Below, piece by piece: positions 12,140 through 24,801 of a stretch of DNA of 35,348 bases. Source of the stretch: Pelomyxa schiedti. Its lineage: Eukaryota; Evosea; Pelobiontida; Pelomyxidae. Within the stretch, counting starts at the first letter, position 1. Each line of letters opens with the position of its first letter. The DNA is taken from contig JAHLWZ010000763.1 of NCBI GenBank assembly GCA_020536535.1, positions 1,282 to 36,629 of the forward strand, in the 5' to 3' direction. The notes below the pieces were generated by a model that was given only the letters and a program-made list of their open reading frames with translations, was not told where the DNA came from and made no database searches. Both the position numbers and the translations under genes were made by a program.

Positions 12140-12512
12140 CAGCTAACAGATCAGGCTCCCAACCAAGGTGAACGTTCCCGACCTACCGTCCAGAACCATA
12201 GAGGTGAGGACAACACTGCCGGTTGTTTCGGCAAGAACAAGGCGAGTCTGGGGGGTGGGCATTGCTTAGAAATCATCAGAAACAATTAGAAACCGATTAG
12301 AACGTCCATTTTGTACGCTTTTTACGGGAAACTCACTATTACTTTACCCTCCGCCTAAAAGGATATTGAACCTCAGGGAGTGACAAGGAGCGGTGTGACC
12401 GAACACAAAAACATTTCTTTCATCCACGTTGTGGCCACGAACCTATTCAAAGCGGAGATGTGCACCCGAAATTTCATCTGCTTCACAATCAAGGCCTACA
12501 CCAAATAAATAA
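12140..12512 (+). CDS. Possible C-terminal exons of an unassigned gene
   Basis: Two stop-free segments can be joined in phase 0: one ending PDLPSRTIE before a GTGAGG donor at about 12208, and one starting DIEPQGVTRSGVTEHKN after a CTAAAAG acceptor near 12361 and ending CFTIKAYTK with TAA at 12510-12512. The second segment has a coding look (NISFIHVVATNLF). I do not recognise it and found no start codon or 5' exons, so it may be a relic gene, or part of the decayed decarboxylase copy that follows. Confidence 0.3.
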
Positions 12513-12619
12513 TAAAACAAAATGTAGACAGGATATGTGGATGTGGTTAAGTGCATGTGATTTATTTACTTACCTCTTAAAAAAATTTAAGTTGTGCGGC
12601 CAGGGCACAAATACCGGGT

Positions 12620-13491
12620 TAAGGATTATCTATAATTCGAGTTGCTCTCCATCATCGCAATTCCGTTACTTCCATAGTTTCACTCAAAATCAAGAACAAC
12701 CTGGCCTTGTCCACGTTTCCCACTTTTACAATGTTGCGCTTTTGGCCTACCTTTTCAAACGGCTGGCGACTGAGAAACCTTCCCTTAATTGCAAGATAGT
12801 GTGCAAGATAACCGGTGAGGGTGAGCTACTGGACAAATATTTGGATTGTGATCAAAGCATTCAGACAGGACTCTTTGCAGGAAACTTTGGTGGAGGATCA
12901 TCTTTGGGGATACCTATGACACAGTGTGGCTTGATTCAAGACAAGGTATGAGATGACTCACATTTCCTCCATTTAACTAAGGTTCAACAGAGGACTTAGG
13001 GTGTTTAAAGTGGGGCCTTATCGTCAACGTTCCCAGAGATACAGGGCATACAAGTCCCCTGGAAGTTGCCAAAAGTGTTTTTACTGCTCTTCGGGGTGGA
13101 TTTCTTCACTGTACTCCCAATTTATTTATGTGCTCGAACTCAAATATTAAAATAGACATTTGTCCCACCCTATCGGCATGTTCCTATAAATTGTAGCGAC
13201 CATTGCGCCTTTACTCTCCAGGGGGCGCTCATATTTCTGAAAAATATAATGTTGTCCTAGTTTCCACCAGCGCATATAATGGTGACCAAGTCACTTCACT
13301 CTATTGGGTACCAAACAGAGCCAATATCTCTGGGACAACGGGACATGGGGTGCACCGAGGTGAATATCACACGCCACGGCAAAGTGGAGATGGAGGACAT
13401 GGAATCACATTTATGTGATGCCGAGTGTCACAAAGCTCATGATTGACAACCTCCTTGCTGATTTGGATTCTCATGGTTTCGCCTTAGGTAT
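12620..13491 (+). pseudogene. Truncated, rearranged second copy of the decarboxylase gene
   Basis: This stretch is collinear with parts of the gene at 7600-11941. It carries NVALLAYLFKRLATEKP (against LVCYLFDRLALERP), a spliced EDLGCLKWGL segment, PLEVAKSVFTALR (against EVAQSVFTALK) and IDICPT...AC. It then has an in-frame TAG near 13195 and lacks the exon equivalent to 9039-9156. At 13392 it jumps straight to sequence matching 11763, skipping about 2.3 kb that includes nearly the whole PLP domain. The last 100 bp (13392-13491) match 11763-11862 with one difference, while the 5' part is far more diverged. It cannot encode a decarboxylase. Confidence 0.8.
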
Positions 13492-13696
13492 ACAATGTTT
13501 GTAATTTCATTAGTTCACTAACCAGGAAATAGATTCCGAATCCTATGCCAGCTAGGAGGTTTTGGGTGTTCAGTACCCTAGCCGGAATATGTTGTAATAT
13601 TATATATTGTAGAAAAGGCACTTATAATAATAACAAAAAGCAGTTCTTTTATGGAATTACAACAACAATCTAATCGGCAGTCTGTGTGTAAGTGTT
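13492..13696. other. Convergent spacer
   Basis: AT-rich sequence between the decayed decarboxylase copy and the 3' end of the Roco kinase. A weak short inverted repeat (GCTAGG at 13550 and CCTAGC near 13580) is present. No gene is visible. Confidence 0.4.
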
Positions 13697-16600
13697 TCAG
13701 GGACTGTGCTTGTCAGTATCAGTGTAATCACTGTTTGGTGATGACACAATTCCCTCGTCATCAACGGAATCACCCAGTGATGATTCTGTGAATGTTGTGG
13801 TTGATGATGAAGCGGTACCAGTGGAATCAAGGGACAGTTGATGACACAGTGGTGATGAGGGTGATGATGTGATTGTGGTGCTTGTTGTTGCCGTTGTGGG
13901 AAGAGAGGTGGACAGTGGTGATTGTTGTTGCTGGTGGTGGATTCTGTTGGGTGATGAGGATTTGGATACTATGGGAATGGGAGCACTTTTGCCGGGAATA
14001 AGGGAGGTGGATTCTTGTGGATGTGGCGTTGAGTGGGAGGTGGATAGAAGAAGTGGGGATGAGCTGGATATTGGTGCTCGGTGTGATTCTGGTGAGTGTT
14101 CTTGTGGTGGGGGAGAATTGTGTGAGCTGGGTAGAGGACGCGGTGGTGAAGTGGGTTGTGGTGATGGTGATGGTGATAATGATGAAGGAGGATCACTGCC
14201 GGCACCTCGTTTGGAGGGCCGGATGGTGAGGTATGTGTTGAGCTTGGAGGATTTCCACGAAACCGGAGTAGTGTCAACACTTGATACCCAGGTATTTGCT
14301 GTGGAAGCGGTTGAGCTTTTGCTTCTTTCTCTCACTGAGCGGCCAGTTGTTGCAGTTACCTTTTCTTCCCCGGTACCTTGGGAAACTGAAGCTCTACATT
14401 GATACGCACCAACAACAATGGCGGGATGTACTGTTGCATAAATCAATTTGCTAGGAAGGTGTATGAGGAGAAACGGAAAAGTGATTCGGAGATACTTCTT
14501 GGTGAAGAACAAGGTGCTATAAGAAACTCCTGTTTGGCCGAATTTCTTGACAACAACGAAGGTCTCTGGATGCCAGGCAAAAATGGCGCCCTCAATGTCT
14601 GACGACCACACATATCTGAAGGTATGTGAGCTAAATTGTTTTGTTAACAGTCCCACCCAAGTGCTGTGCAAAGTGTTGTCACTTCACAAGAGTGACCAGC
14701 AAGTTGTGCAACGCAAATCTGATTGGTAAAATCTTAGCAGCAGTTACTGGTAAACTTACTCTTACCATTTCCGTCGAGCTAAAAACACAAATTTTTTTGG
14801 CGGCTCCAAACCAGACATGGGAGTCATCAACAGAGACCGGGCATATATATTTGCTTGGCAGAATATCTGGTTGTGCTGAGAACAAGGATTTACAAATGTA
14901 GAACCAGCTACTTCTCGTTAAAACCCGGTGCGTTCCCATTGTTGTTGCATCCAAAATAATGATTTTCTTGTAGCATCCAACCCACACATGGCCCAGACAC
15001 TGGCACATTGAAATAATTCGAATCTCGGCTGGGTTGAAGCTAACTTTGTTCAGAATGTACTTTGTCTTGTAATATCGGTTATTGATTTACTGGAGAGTGG
15101 TCTCAAACTTGTGGGTGAATCATAACAATTGTGGCCTCTGTGGATGACACTGACCAAACAGACCTTACGTCTCTAGCATCTGTTTCATTTGATGGTTGCA
15201 TGATGGCCACCATACTTGAAATGATGTGCTTTTCGCCATGGGCATGAACATGACACTTGAATCTCGATTTCTAATGGATGTAGTGAGGATGGTAGTGGAA
15301 AAAAGAAGGTCACGTACTAGAGCATCAAAAATGGCAATTTTACCATATTCAGTTCCAGCCCACACTTCTCCCACAGTGGAGCCGTGACCACTTTCAGTGG
15401 TGGGGGCAGGAATATATAACAGACAATATATGCGACATCTCTGTGATAGTGCGGAAAGGGATCCCATGAAGCATCCATGGACTGAGTCCAGTTTGCGAAT
15501 TGTTCCATCTGCACATCCAACCTGGAAAAAGGTGAACTTGAACTGTTATTCGAGAATATTGCTTACCCACAAAGTATCAGTAACAGAATCTGAGGCACTG
15601 CTCCAGATCTTCATTTCGGACATGAACTCCCACAGTAGTTTGGGTTGTTCCGCGAGAGGAGCAATAACTTGTCAGTTGTGAAAAGCATCATACTTGTGGA
15701 ATTGTTGCTACCTCTCTTAGGCTTTGTAATCTCTTCTCCCTTTCCAAGTACTGTACGAAGGCCTTCCACAATAGAACGAGTATTGGGTCTCTCTGAAGGA
15801 TTGCTCAGCCAACACTGTTTGATTAAATTCGTAACCGAGGGGCTAAAAAGCTACTTAGAAGAAGAAAGAGGAGGTTGTTGAGTTACATTGGAAACGAATC
15901 AGGGAGAGTGGGGCGAAGCCCGTTCATGATGGCCACTTTCATGGATTGTTGCCTCCATTCCCATTTATTACCCTTCTTGATTGAATAGAGGTCATTTTCC
16001 GCGTACTCTGGGGAAAAATGGTAAGTAAAACAGGAAAAAACCTTCCCACAAACCATCATAAGGGAATTGACGTGTGATAATTTCATAGAATACAATCTAT
16101 TGCTCTTTCCATAAGAATACCAATGGTGGAAGAATTACCCCAAAGCTGAAAATGTCTGAACGCTCATCATATGAATTGGATGAATCAATAACCTCAGGTG
16201 CTAACCACTGAAAAGTAATATTATGCCAATGCAAATGGTTTCTTTAAAATACCTGCCAGGTGGCGAGGTTTCCACTCACTTTTCCAGCGGCCGTTACACT
16301 AAGTCCAACTGTTTCGAAATGAATTCAATTTGTAGGAAAATGATTAGAGCTTACAATCTGCAACTTTTGCTCGAACGGGAGCACTTGGGTCAAGTGTTTT
16401 TACCTTGTTAGGTTACTGGAGGGAAAAAAAATATTAAGTGGGACTACAAAAATGTTCGGGCTGCGGAGATCCCTGCACAGAAATGAATGTTATTTTTTCT
16501 ACAGTCTGGGCTTACCTGTGAACTACAGGAGGGTGCAGTGAATGAAGGTAGTCAAGACCCTGTGCAATATCTAGTGCAAGTTGGAGTCGCAAGCGCCAAC

Positions 16601-19600
16601 TGTCAGAGGAATTAGTTATTTCATACTGAAACAGGAAAAAACCTCATTGGATGTGCGTATGAAGAATCCAGTTTGGGAATTGCATCAAGCCGTGATGACA
16701 TTGAGAAAGGAAATTCTGCTGGTTATGTAGCGTCAGCAATTGTTTTCTCCATTTGTTGCTGTACATATTGGCATTTCCACTTCAGCTTTCTTGTGTAGAA
16801 TTTTGAATAAATCGCCCATTACCACAAATTCCATGATCATCATTGGCGGGGAGACACAAATGCCATAGAGTTTGACAATGAATGGGTTGTCTAACATACT
16901 GCAAAGAATCAAAAACGGACTGCAGAAAAGGAAGGTACCTCATAAGCATAACTTCTTTCTTGAATTCCAACAGTTTTTCCAGAACTTCATCTTCTTCAGA
17001 CTTGACAATTAATTCCTTGACTGCGACTTCTCTCCCGTCCAACAAAGCTGATCAAGTGAGTTGAAAAAGTTACATAGGGTTGGAACCTTTGTATATTTTC
17101 CCAAATCCACCTATTGTTGCGTGAATAAGAGAAAGAATAAATGAAAACGAACCAGATCCAATTTGAACCATGTCAATAAGGTCAGCTGGGGATATGTGAA
17201 ATTGAGTTTCTAACGTGAGGTCCGGAACAAGTGTATGAGGTCGAATTGCAATATTTTCAACCTGGGGAAGATTAATAAAGGAGCGTACTCAAAGAACGCA
17301 GCAAAGAATGTGATTGGAGAGAACCTTGCATGTTACAGTTGATCGAGACCCAATTGCAGCAACTATTTCATCAAGTGGAAACTGATGTGGAAGTGGGGCC
17401 TCCGGGTTGGACGTTGGGTCGGGGCAATGTGGACATGTAACGAGCTGTTTCATTCCAAGTTGCAGGTTTCTAGATACAAATTGGGAAGGGTAGGTCGAAA
17501 AGGATAAAGGAACCTGTAAAAGCAATCGATGGTGGTTTCAATGCATTCCAGAAGCTTTGTTAACAGGTAGGGTTTCTTCGAAAAAGTGAACAATGGAAAA
17601 AGTCCGTGAGAAAAAACTATACAGAATCGACAGGTGTCCTAACAGTAAGTACCAAAAAGGGTGTATAACCAAACGTTGATTCAAAGACAATGGAGCCAAA
17701 TTGATTTCGCGCATCTTGTTGGAAATGTTAGTGACATGTCATTCCTTTTACGCGTTTGATATACCACATTGAGGTGCAACCTCAAGGCGCATATTATTGT
17801 GCCAGAAGCAATGGCGAACAATATTGTGGAGGTGCAAAACGCGGAGCAGAAGTCTTTCAAATAATCCAATGGGGACAATTGGAAAAACATACAATCGCTC
17901 TTTGTGCCATGGTAACAGTTGTACTTGATAAAAAGAATCATACCATATGTTTGAAGCTTTTCATCTTTCATATTTGGCCAAATCTGAACTGCTTCGGGTG
18001 GTTCATTTGATGAAAGGGAGCTAAGTAAAGGATGAAAAGAATGAGAGGGAAAACAAGCGAAATACCATGGAACAATATAACCCACTTGCCCGTTAATGCT
18101 GATCGGGTAGAGAATTAAAAATAATGATAACCTGGGGAAAGTTAATGTTGTGGACTTTGAGGTCTACCCGACACACAATTCTATCAGCAGAGGATGTATT
18201 TCAGGATCATAGGAGTGCCATATCTGCTGAAGTCTTTCCAGTGGAAGGAAGCCATTGCTTACTGTGTCCGATTTAATATTAACCATGGTTACCATGACAT
18301 CTTTTTATAAGAAAATGAGAAACTGGCTGAGGATTGCGTAATCCATTCCTACCTGAAAGATACTTTGGATTCAAAACAACATACTCTCCAAGATTAGAGT
18401 CTTTAGAGTCATAATAGACAACGGACCCAATGTCGTGGAGAAATGATGCAACCTGCAAATGAGTCAAAACACTTGTTGAAGGGGAAACGACAACCTTCTT
18501 TGTTTGATTAGGCTCAACTCGGGCAGTGGAAGCTAAAGCGCAAAATTCAGACCAGTTTACAGTTTGCTTGAGGGATTTTTTTTCATTCAAGAGAGAATCA
18601 AGAGTCAGCCAAGACCCAGGCACCTGGTAATGTTTGATACTTCCCAAAGTGGGAGGGGAGTACCTTTTCCTGGAGAAATGCTTGTTTCTCAATCACTGTT
18701 GCACATATCATAGACTCAAGTTCACTCAGCTCTCCACCCCGTACATCAAGTGGAATGCACCCAATGGGTACACAAATGTGTCGGAACTGTGCATACAGAC
18801 CTGAGCAAATGTCTCTTGCTTTATCTCGTGGCAATTTGTCCAGGCGTGTTCCGACCAGTAATACTGGAGGAAATGGCGGTTTTTGTACTGTGTGAGCAAG
18901 TTGCCTGGCTGAGTTAGAAAATATTGGATTTTGTGAAAACCTTAGCCAATATTCAGTTCTATGAGAATCTGGATTAAGCAAATCAAAGAATACAAGATAA
19001 AGTGCTCGTCCCGTAAGGAAAAACTAAACAGACATGACTAATGCGTTATCTTTTAGAAAAGAAAACCTGATGAGTAGGCAAGAAGGAATCCTGTCCCCCA
19101 AAGTCTTGTTTCCGGGAGTAAATACAAGTGAATATAATTAAGTTACAGTACAAACCCCAACAAGAAAAATTGACATCTCGGAGTTTGATGTCCTGAATGA
19201 CAATTCCCTCTAGTTGGAGGTCAGTGGTACTTCACAACAAGTGTAGGAAACCTGTGACCGAGCCATCATGGGGTTTTCCCTGCAATCTTCTCAGAAGTGT
19301 CGTTTTGCCAACATTTTCCTGTAACGAGATAACTTTGGTTGATATTGGCATCCTTAAGAAAATCAGAACTAATACTTACTGGACCAATGAGAGCCAGCTT
19401 AATCTTTGGCCACCGCACTGACAAAGATAATGAGGCTCTTTGTTCACAATCCCTCAGGAAATCATCAACTGTGTTGAGAGTGGGAAGGAAATTGTTGCCC
19501 GGCTGGTAAATAAGTCTTCCCGTCCGCAAGTGGTGACTGAAACTGTGTGGCAGAATACTTATCTGAAAATCATACTCGTTACCACATAATGGGGTGGAGT

Positions 19601-22011
19601 TTCTACTTTGTTGTTACTGCAATTAAGATTCATAAACAAACAGTCTCCAAGGGATTCCGGCAACTCAGTTATATCATTGTGCTCAACCTATTTTGTATAA
19701 ATTTTCAAAGAGAAAAATCGGTGGTCAACATTGAATTCTTGGAACCTTGGTGGGGGGGAAACTATCTCAGGAATACAGGTGATGAGATTCCCTGATTCTT
19801 CTAAGTCAGTGCACAAGTTTGAATGTAAAGCGTACATGACAAGTTGAGTGCCCGCAGTGTTTTGAGCTTAAACAGTTCGCCTGGAACTTCAGTCAAAATA
19901 TTGTGTGATAAATTTATGTCAGTGATGGCTGTCATCCGCGATAATATTGACTGTTCAAAAGTGTCTGTTGGAAGTCTATTACTGCAATTAAAGTAAAAAA
20001 GGGAGTACTTGAAAGCCTAGGGAGCATCATAAAATTTAGACACACTGTGGAACTGCTTGGAAGTGTTCCAGGGAGAGGTCCTGTGTTTGTTTATCAGGAA
20101 GCAGTTCTATGAAAGGTACGCACTTTCAGTGAAAGCAACAGACATAGATTCAATAGCCTTCCCATAAAGGAGTTGGTGGGTTGGAGACAGGTGTTTGAGC
20201 CAGTTACTCCGAGCCTTTGGGAAGTGTGCCATTAAAATAGTGAAGCATTGTATATCAAACAAAACATCTTCATCTGCAAAAATCTTTGTCATCCACATGG
20301 TGCTAAAACGAAAAGAAATACCATGCAAGTACAACAGTAAGGTATCAAGAGAATGTCCCTTTTTGATTGCGACATGAATCAACTCATCAAGGTAGTGGTA
20401 AGTTTCATCAACGAATTTATTCTTGCTGAGATGGAACTGTTGGTAAGGGAGCTGTGAAAGAACACTCTGGGGGAGGCACGGCAGCATTTGCTTCCAGTTG
20501 GTTCCTCTCCTAATATCTGTCATAACAATACTTAAAAAAGACTTCAACATACTTTTTTTGTGTGGTGAAGGTAACCACCACGTCTTCAAAGAGGTGCTTG
20601 ACAGCATTCCTGTCTTCTATTGGCACTGACCTCACAGCCCAGCAAGATACTTCAGAACTTGTTGGTGAAAACTGAGGAGGAATAACAAATCCACTTCCTG
20701 TGCTTGTATTACCAGGAACTGGTTCCCTGGTTGCAGTTGCACGGAAAAAAGAAGCTGATGATGTTTCTCCTTTCAACCAGTCAGCTAGTTCATCAGGAAA
20801 TACAGGCCCAGCCCCTCTTTCAATCACTCTACTATTTAGATCCATTCTCTTTAACCTGTTATGGACAAGACTTTTATTTCCTGAGCACCACTCAGAAACC
20901 ATGTCATGATCAATGATGCACAAAAGTATCCGGCACTTGTGCCCATAAAGGCGCTGGGTAATTTGCAGACGGTCGTTTAAGTGCACGAAACTTGTTCTGT
21001 CAAGCATACTGAAGACATAAATTCCAATTTGAGGGGGATTAAGTGGTGGCTGATTCCGTGGATAAAGATTGATCTCCAGAGTTACTGGTCCACTTTCCAG
21101 AGCAAGTGTTTTTGATACAACCTCAAGCTCTGTGTAAGAGTGAATGTTTTAGTGGAAGAAAAATAGGACAAACTCCGGCAATCGGGTTTCTCTTCAGAAA
21201 ATAGACACAGTCCAGTAGCGAAATTCATCAACAGGGCCCGCGCAGTGATGTCCACATCTCCAGTCAGTGCAATCCTCAGCTCTATTTTTGTTCTCGCCTT
21301 CGCAACTCCTAGGGACATACCCGGAATGTTTCCAGTGGGACTTGATTGACGCAACACTGGCTGCCTCGGTACCACAACCCCAGAACTCATACTAGAGCTA
21401 TTAGCACCAGGAGCATTACTACCGGTGCCATTATCAGTAGTAGTAGTAGCAGTATTATTCATATCATGAGTAACACTATTCAGTGGTGGCAGTGCCAGCA
21501 CTCCATTCGCGGAAGCATCATCAACACGCGGCACAGAAGGAGAATGAGGAGGTGAGGGCGGAGCCGAAAGGACCACGGATGAACCTCCTCCATTTTGTAT
21601 GATGGGAGTAATATTGGTGACAGTAACAGGACCGGTGGTACTGGATTCGGCGTTCAAACCGGAATTTACAGCCGGGCTCCCGCCGCCACCCACAATGGCC
21701 TTTTGCCACGTAGACGACGAGTTCGAGGACCTCCGCGCCGCCAACGGCGACACAGCCGGGGCTGTTGCCGGCCGCGACGAGAGCGTGGGCGAAGGCGGGG
21801 CCGCCCTGCCCGGCGTTATGTTGCTGTTGCTCGCGGCGGCGGGGGCAACGACGGCGACTCCCCCGCGGACCCAAGACGGCGAGGACGGCGGGGGCGGCAG
21901 GAGGGCAGGCTGCTGCGTGTCCACGCCGTTGGCGGAGGCGGAGACGGTCGGGCCTGTTGTATCTGCGGGCTGCGTCGTGGCGCCGTTGGCGGCCGCGTGT
22001 GGCATAATCAT
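13697..22011 (-). CDS. Giant Roco protein kinase: pseudo-GTPase, LRR, Roc, COR, kinase, C-terminal propeller
   Basis: A Roco-family signalling kinase of about 2,000 residues with dozens of short introns. From the N-terminus: a Pro/Ser/Ala-rich region (22011 to ~21300); a degenerate Ras-like domain (~21290-20540); a helical stretch (20500-20110); leucine-rich repeats ([28 protein letters not shown]; 20110-19560). The Roc GTPase follows with P-loop [12 protein letters not shown] completed across an intron near 19320, DFGGQ near 19100 and GTRLDKLP near 18850. Then COR ([20 protein letters not shown]; a later [17 protein letters not shown]), and a CPHC zinc-ribbon-like piece near 17430. The kinase has [32 protein letters not shown] (Phe codon split by an intron) and [10 protein letters not shown], so it looks active. 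After [12 protein letters not shown] come WD-like blades ([28 protein letters not shown]), then a Ser/Thr/Pro tail (14400-13697). Start set at the first in-frame ATG. Confidence 0.92.
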
Positions 22012-22262
22012 CTTTACGCAGGCTGCAGCACCGGTTTCGGTGCACGGAAAAGACAATCAAGATGACTGTTCCACGAAGCGTCCTTATGAGAATCACGGTC
22101 GGAACGACCTGTGGTGGGGTCAACGGCAGACAACTCTTACGCAATGTGTGCCGCTTCAACAACTTCATAAACGGAACACATTTGCTTTGATTATTGGGCT
22201 ACTTCTACAAATGAATTTATTTTTCCAACCCAGAAAGGAGGTGACTGGCGCCGGGGGGGTTC
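22012..22262. promoter_or_regulatory. Roco kinase upstream region and E2 3' end
   Basis: This 251 bp holds the E2 gene's 3' end and the Roco promoter; both genes are on the minus strand. In-frame sequence upstream of the chosen Roco ATG stays open for 15 codons, so an additional upstream exon is not excluded. Confidence 0.35.
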
Positions 22263-22887
<625 letters not shown>

Positions 22888-22904
22888 TTAATTATATAAT
22901 TGCC

Positions 22905-22960
22905 ATACCAATTGGCAGTCCAATTCGGACCAATTGCCCCCAAGTTCTCCAATTGCTCCC
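22905..22960. promoter_or_regulatory. Cluster of four CCAAT boxes upstream of the E2 gene
   Basis: Four CCAAT pentamers, three of them extended to CCAATTG, occur within about 50 bp, the first inside the palindrome CCAATTGG. They lie 85-140 bp upstream of the E2 start codon, where a promoter element would be expected. CCAAT is the core recognised by NF-Y-type factors; a role here is inference. Confidence 0.4.
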
Positions 22961-23029
22961 AAAGAAGGAACTTTCAAATAGGGAAATAGAATAAAGGGAA
23001 AGAAAAAGCTTTCTTTCTTGCTATTGTTT

Positions 23030-23855
23030 TCAGTGAGAGTCAGTGGCGGAGTCGGTTGGTGGGGTTGGTTCCGCGGGCGTGGTCTCTTCAGAGACGGTGG
23101 GTTCTGTTGGGGTGGGTGTTTGTGGTGTAGTTTGCTCTGTGGTGGTTGGTGCTGGTGCTAGTTCTGGTACAGGTTCTGGTTCTGATGTTGGTGGTTGTTG
23201 TGTGGGAGTTGCGGGGGTGGTTGTGGTAGTTGTGGTTGTGGGAGCGGGAGCCGACACTGCAGCGGCGGTTGTGGTTGCGGTTGCGGTGTTGGTTGGGGTG
23301 GTTGGCATAGGGACACTGGGATTCCTGGCATCTTCAAGTGTTGACAAGATTAAACGCATATCATCGTCAATTGTTTTGGCCCAATTCTCAATGTCACCTA
23401 TTTCCTAAGGGAATATTTGAATAAACTACATTTATAACTATTCCTGTAATGTTACCTTCATAGCTCTGTTAAACTCCTCTATTACGGAAAGCCACTGGTG
23501 TGACTGCCGCGAGAGTTTTGTGGTTGCGGCTTGTAATTGTTTGCATTCTTGTTCAAGGAGTTGTTGGTTGTTAACAACTTCCGACATTCCTGGAGAGTAA
23601 AGCGTCAGGAAATGCACACGGTTAGACAGAATATTTGTGGAATAGTGAAAGAGGCAGCGTATTCACCGGTATCAATGTCCGTCAAAAGACACTCGGACAC
23701 AACCGAGACAGAGCTCATCACAGCCTTCTTCAGTTTTTCTAAACAAAGGCAAATTACCACCGGAAACAACGCTTCATCTACGCCATTTACGTACCATTTT
23801 GTTCGCGAAGAGGCACCTGCGCGGCCTTGTGCGCGCTCACCAACTTCCCTAGCAT
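23030..23855 (-). CDS. BLOC1S1: BLOC1S1 (GCN5L1) homologue with a long Thr/Pro tail
   Basis: A small coiled-coil subunit shared by the BLOC-1 and BORC complexes, which act in endosome-lysosome biogenesis and positioning. Four exons join in phase from the ATG at 23855: MLGKLVSAHKAAQ, a second exon ending TDIDT, a third ending SVIEEFNRAMK, and a fourth starting EIGDIENWAKTIDDDMRLIL, which is the family's diagnostic C-terminal block. The conserved part is about 110 residues. It continues in frame into about 100 extra residues of almost pure Thr, Pro, Ala, Glu and Ser (23330-23030) that animal BLOC1S1 (125 aa) lacks. The gene is divergent from elongin C, with 195 bp between start codons. Confidence 0.9.
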
Positions 23856-24050
23856 GTTTTTATTTTTTCTGATTGATCAGATCTCATCGCATCAAGGGAC
23901 AGACACACCAGCAGGCACTTCAATTCTGATGTGTCAACTGGTGGCACATTGACACTTTAAAGTGCCAGGTTCTATCAAAGAACTCTTTCTTTGAAATTTA
24001 AGGAGGAGATCGGAAAAAAATACGCTAAACAGGAGGAACGTAGTGGGTAG
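23856..24050. promoter_or_regulatory. Divergent promoter region, BLOC1S1 and ELOC
   Basis: The 195 bp between two divergent ATGs must serve both genes. It contains the overlapping palindromes TGATCA and AGATCT at 23875-23885 and a purine-rich stretch before the ELOC start. No TATA box is evident. Confidence 0.4.
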
Positions 24051-24700
24051 ATGACGGATAGTGCGGCTGCAACCACGACCACCACGTCAAGTACCACAGC
24101 GTCATCGGCGTTGCCTAGCGCTAGTACTGGCGTTACATCGCTCAAAGACGAGATCCCGACAATTCGACTTATGTCTTCGGAAGGTCAGTGTGGCCACACT
24201 CCAAAACAATGGATACACGTGCCTACAATATTGTCCATTATCACACCGCCTTTTTATTTCCAAAATGACCTGGTGTGCTAAGGTAACGAGTTTATAATTC
24301 ACCGTGAGTGTGCGCTTATCTCTGGAACTATTAGATCTATGTTGACTTCTCCAGGTTTCTTAACTAAAATATGAAACTTTAAACGCTTTATGTAATCCTG
24401 TAACCTTTGCGTCAGGCCCGTGCATGGAACAGTCAGCCGGTGAAATTAGTTTCCAAGAAATTACCGCACCAATTCTCGAGAAAGTTATACAATATTTTTA
24501 CTACAAGGTGATATGGATTTTGCTACTTTTTTCCTTCTAACTTCATAAGGTTATCAACTCTCCCAACACCGCCACGGAAATTCCGGACTTCCTCATAGAA
24601 CCGGAAATTGCTCTCGACCTTCTCATGGCCGGTATGCTCTATTTCTTTTGATTTAATAATAACCTTTCAAATAAATACAGCCAACTTCCTCGACACCTAA
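24051..24700 (+). CDS. ELOC: Elongin C, five exons, about 132 aa
   Basis: Elongin C is the Skp1/BTB-fold adaptor that links BC-box proteins and elongin B to cullin-RING ubiquitin ligases. Exon 1 encodes a Ser/Thr/Ala-rich extension of about 35 residues absent from animal proteins, then IRLMSSEG. Four introns follow, and the joined exons read NEFIIHRECALISGTIRSML, then SAGEISFQEITAPILEKVIQYFYYK, TATEIPDFLIEPEIALDLLM and the terminal ANFLDT. The closing ANFLD block and the TEIP...I.PEIAL segment identify elongin C rather than Skp1. Stop at 24698-24700. The BTB core is complete and near the human length (112 aa). It converges on DENND10 with 101 bp between stops. Confidence 0.95.
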
Positions 24701-24801
24701 TTGCATGTCTTTGAGTATAATTACTTCCTCCTCTGTGCGGAACAACGAAATCAACTTGTTTTTATTTATGCTTACTTTGTCACTACACTTATCTGACTCC
24801 A

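Noticed and set aside
13550-13586. Short inverted repeat as a possible transposon end or terminator
   Set aside because: The stem is only six base pairs with a long loop and has no partner copy or target-site duplication.
13869-14402. Plus-strand open frame rich in Gly, Asp and Glu
   Set aside because: Complement of the Ser/Thr/Pro-rich tail of the Roco kinase; no domain and no splice partners.
21595-22065. Plus-strand open frames over the Roco N-terminus
   Set aside because: GC-rich mirror frames. The minus-strand frame continues by splicing into recognisable domains.
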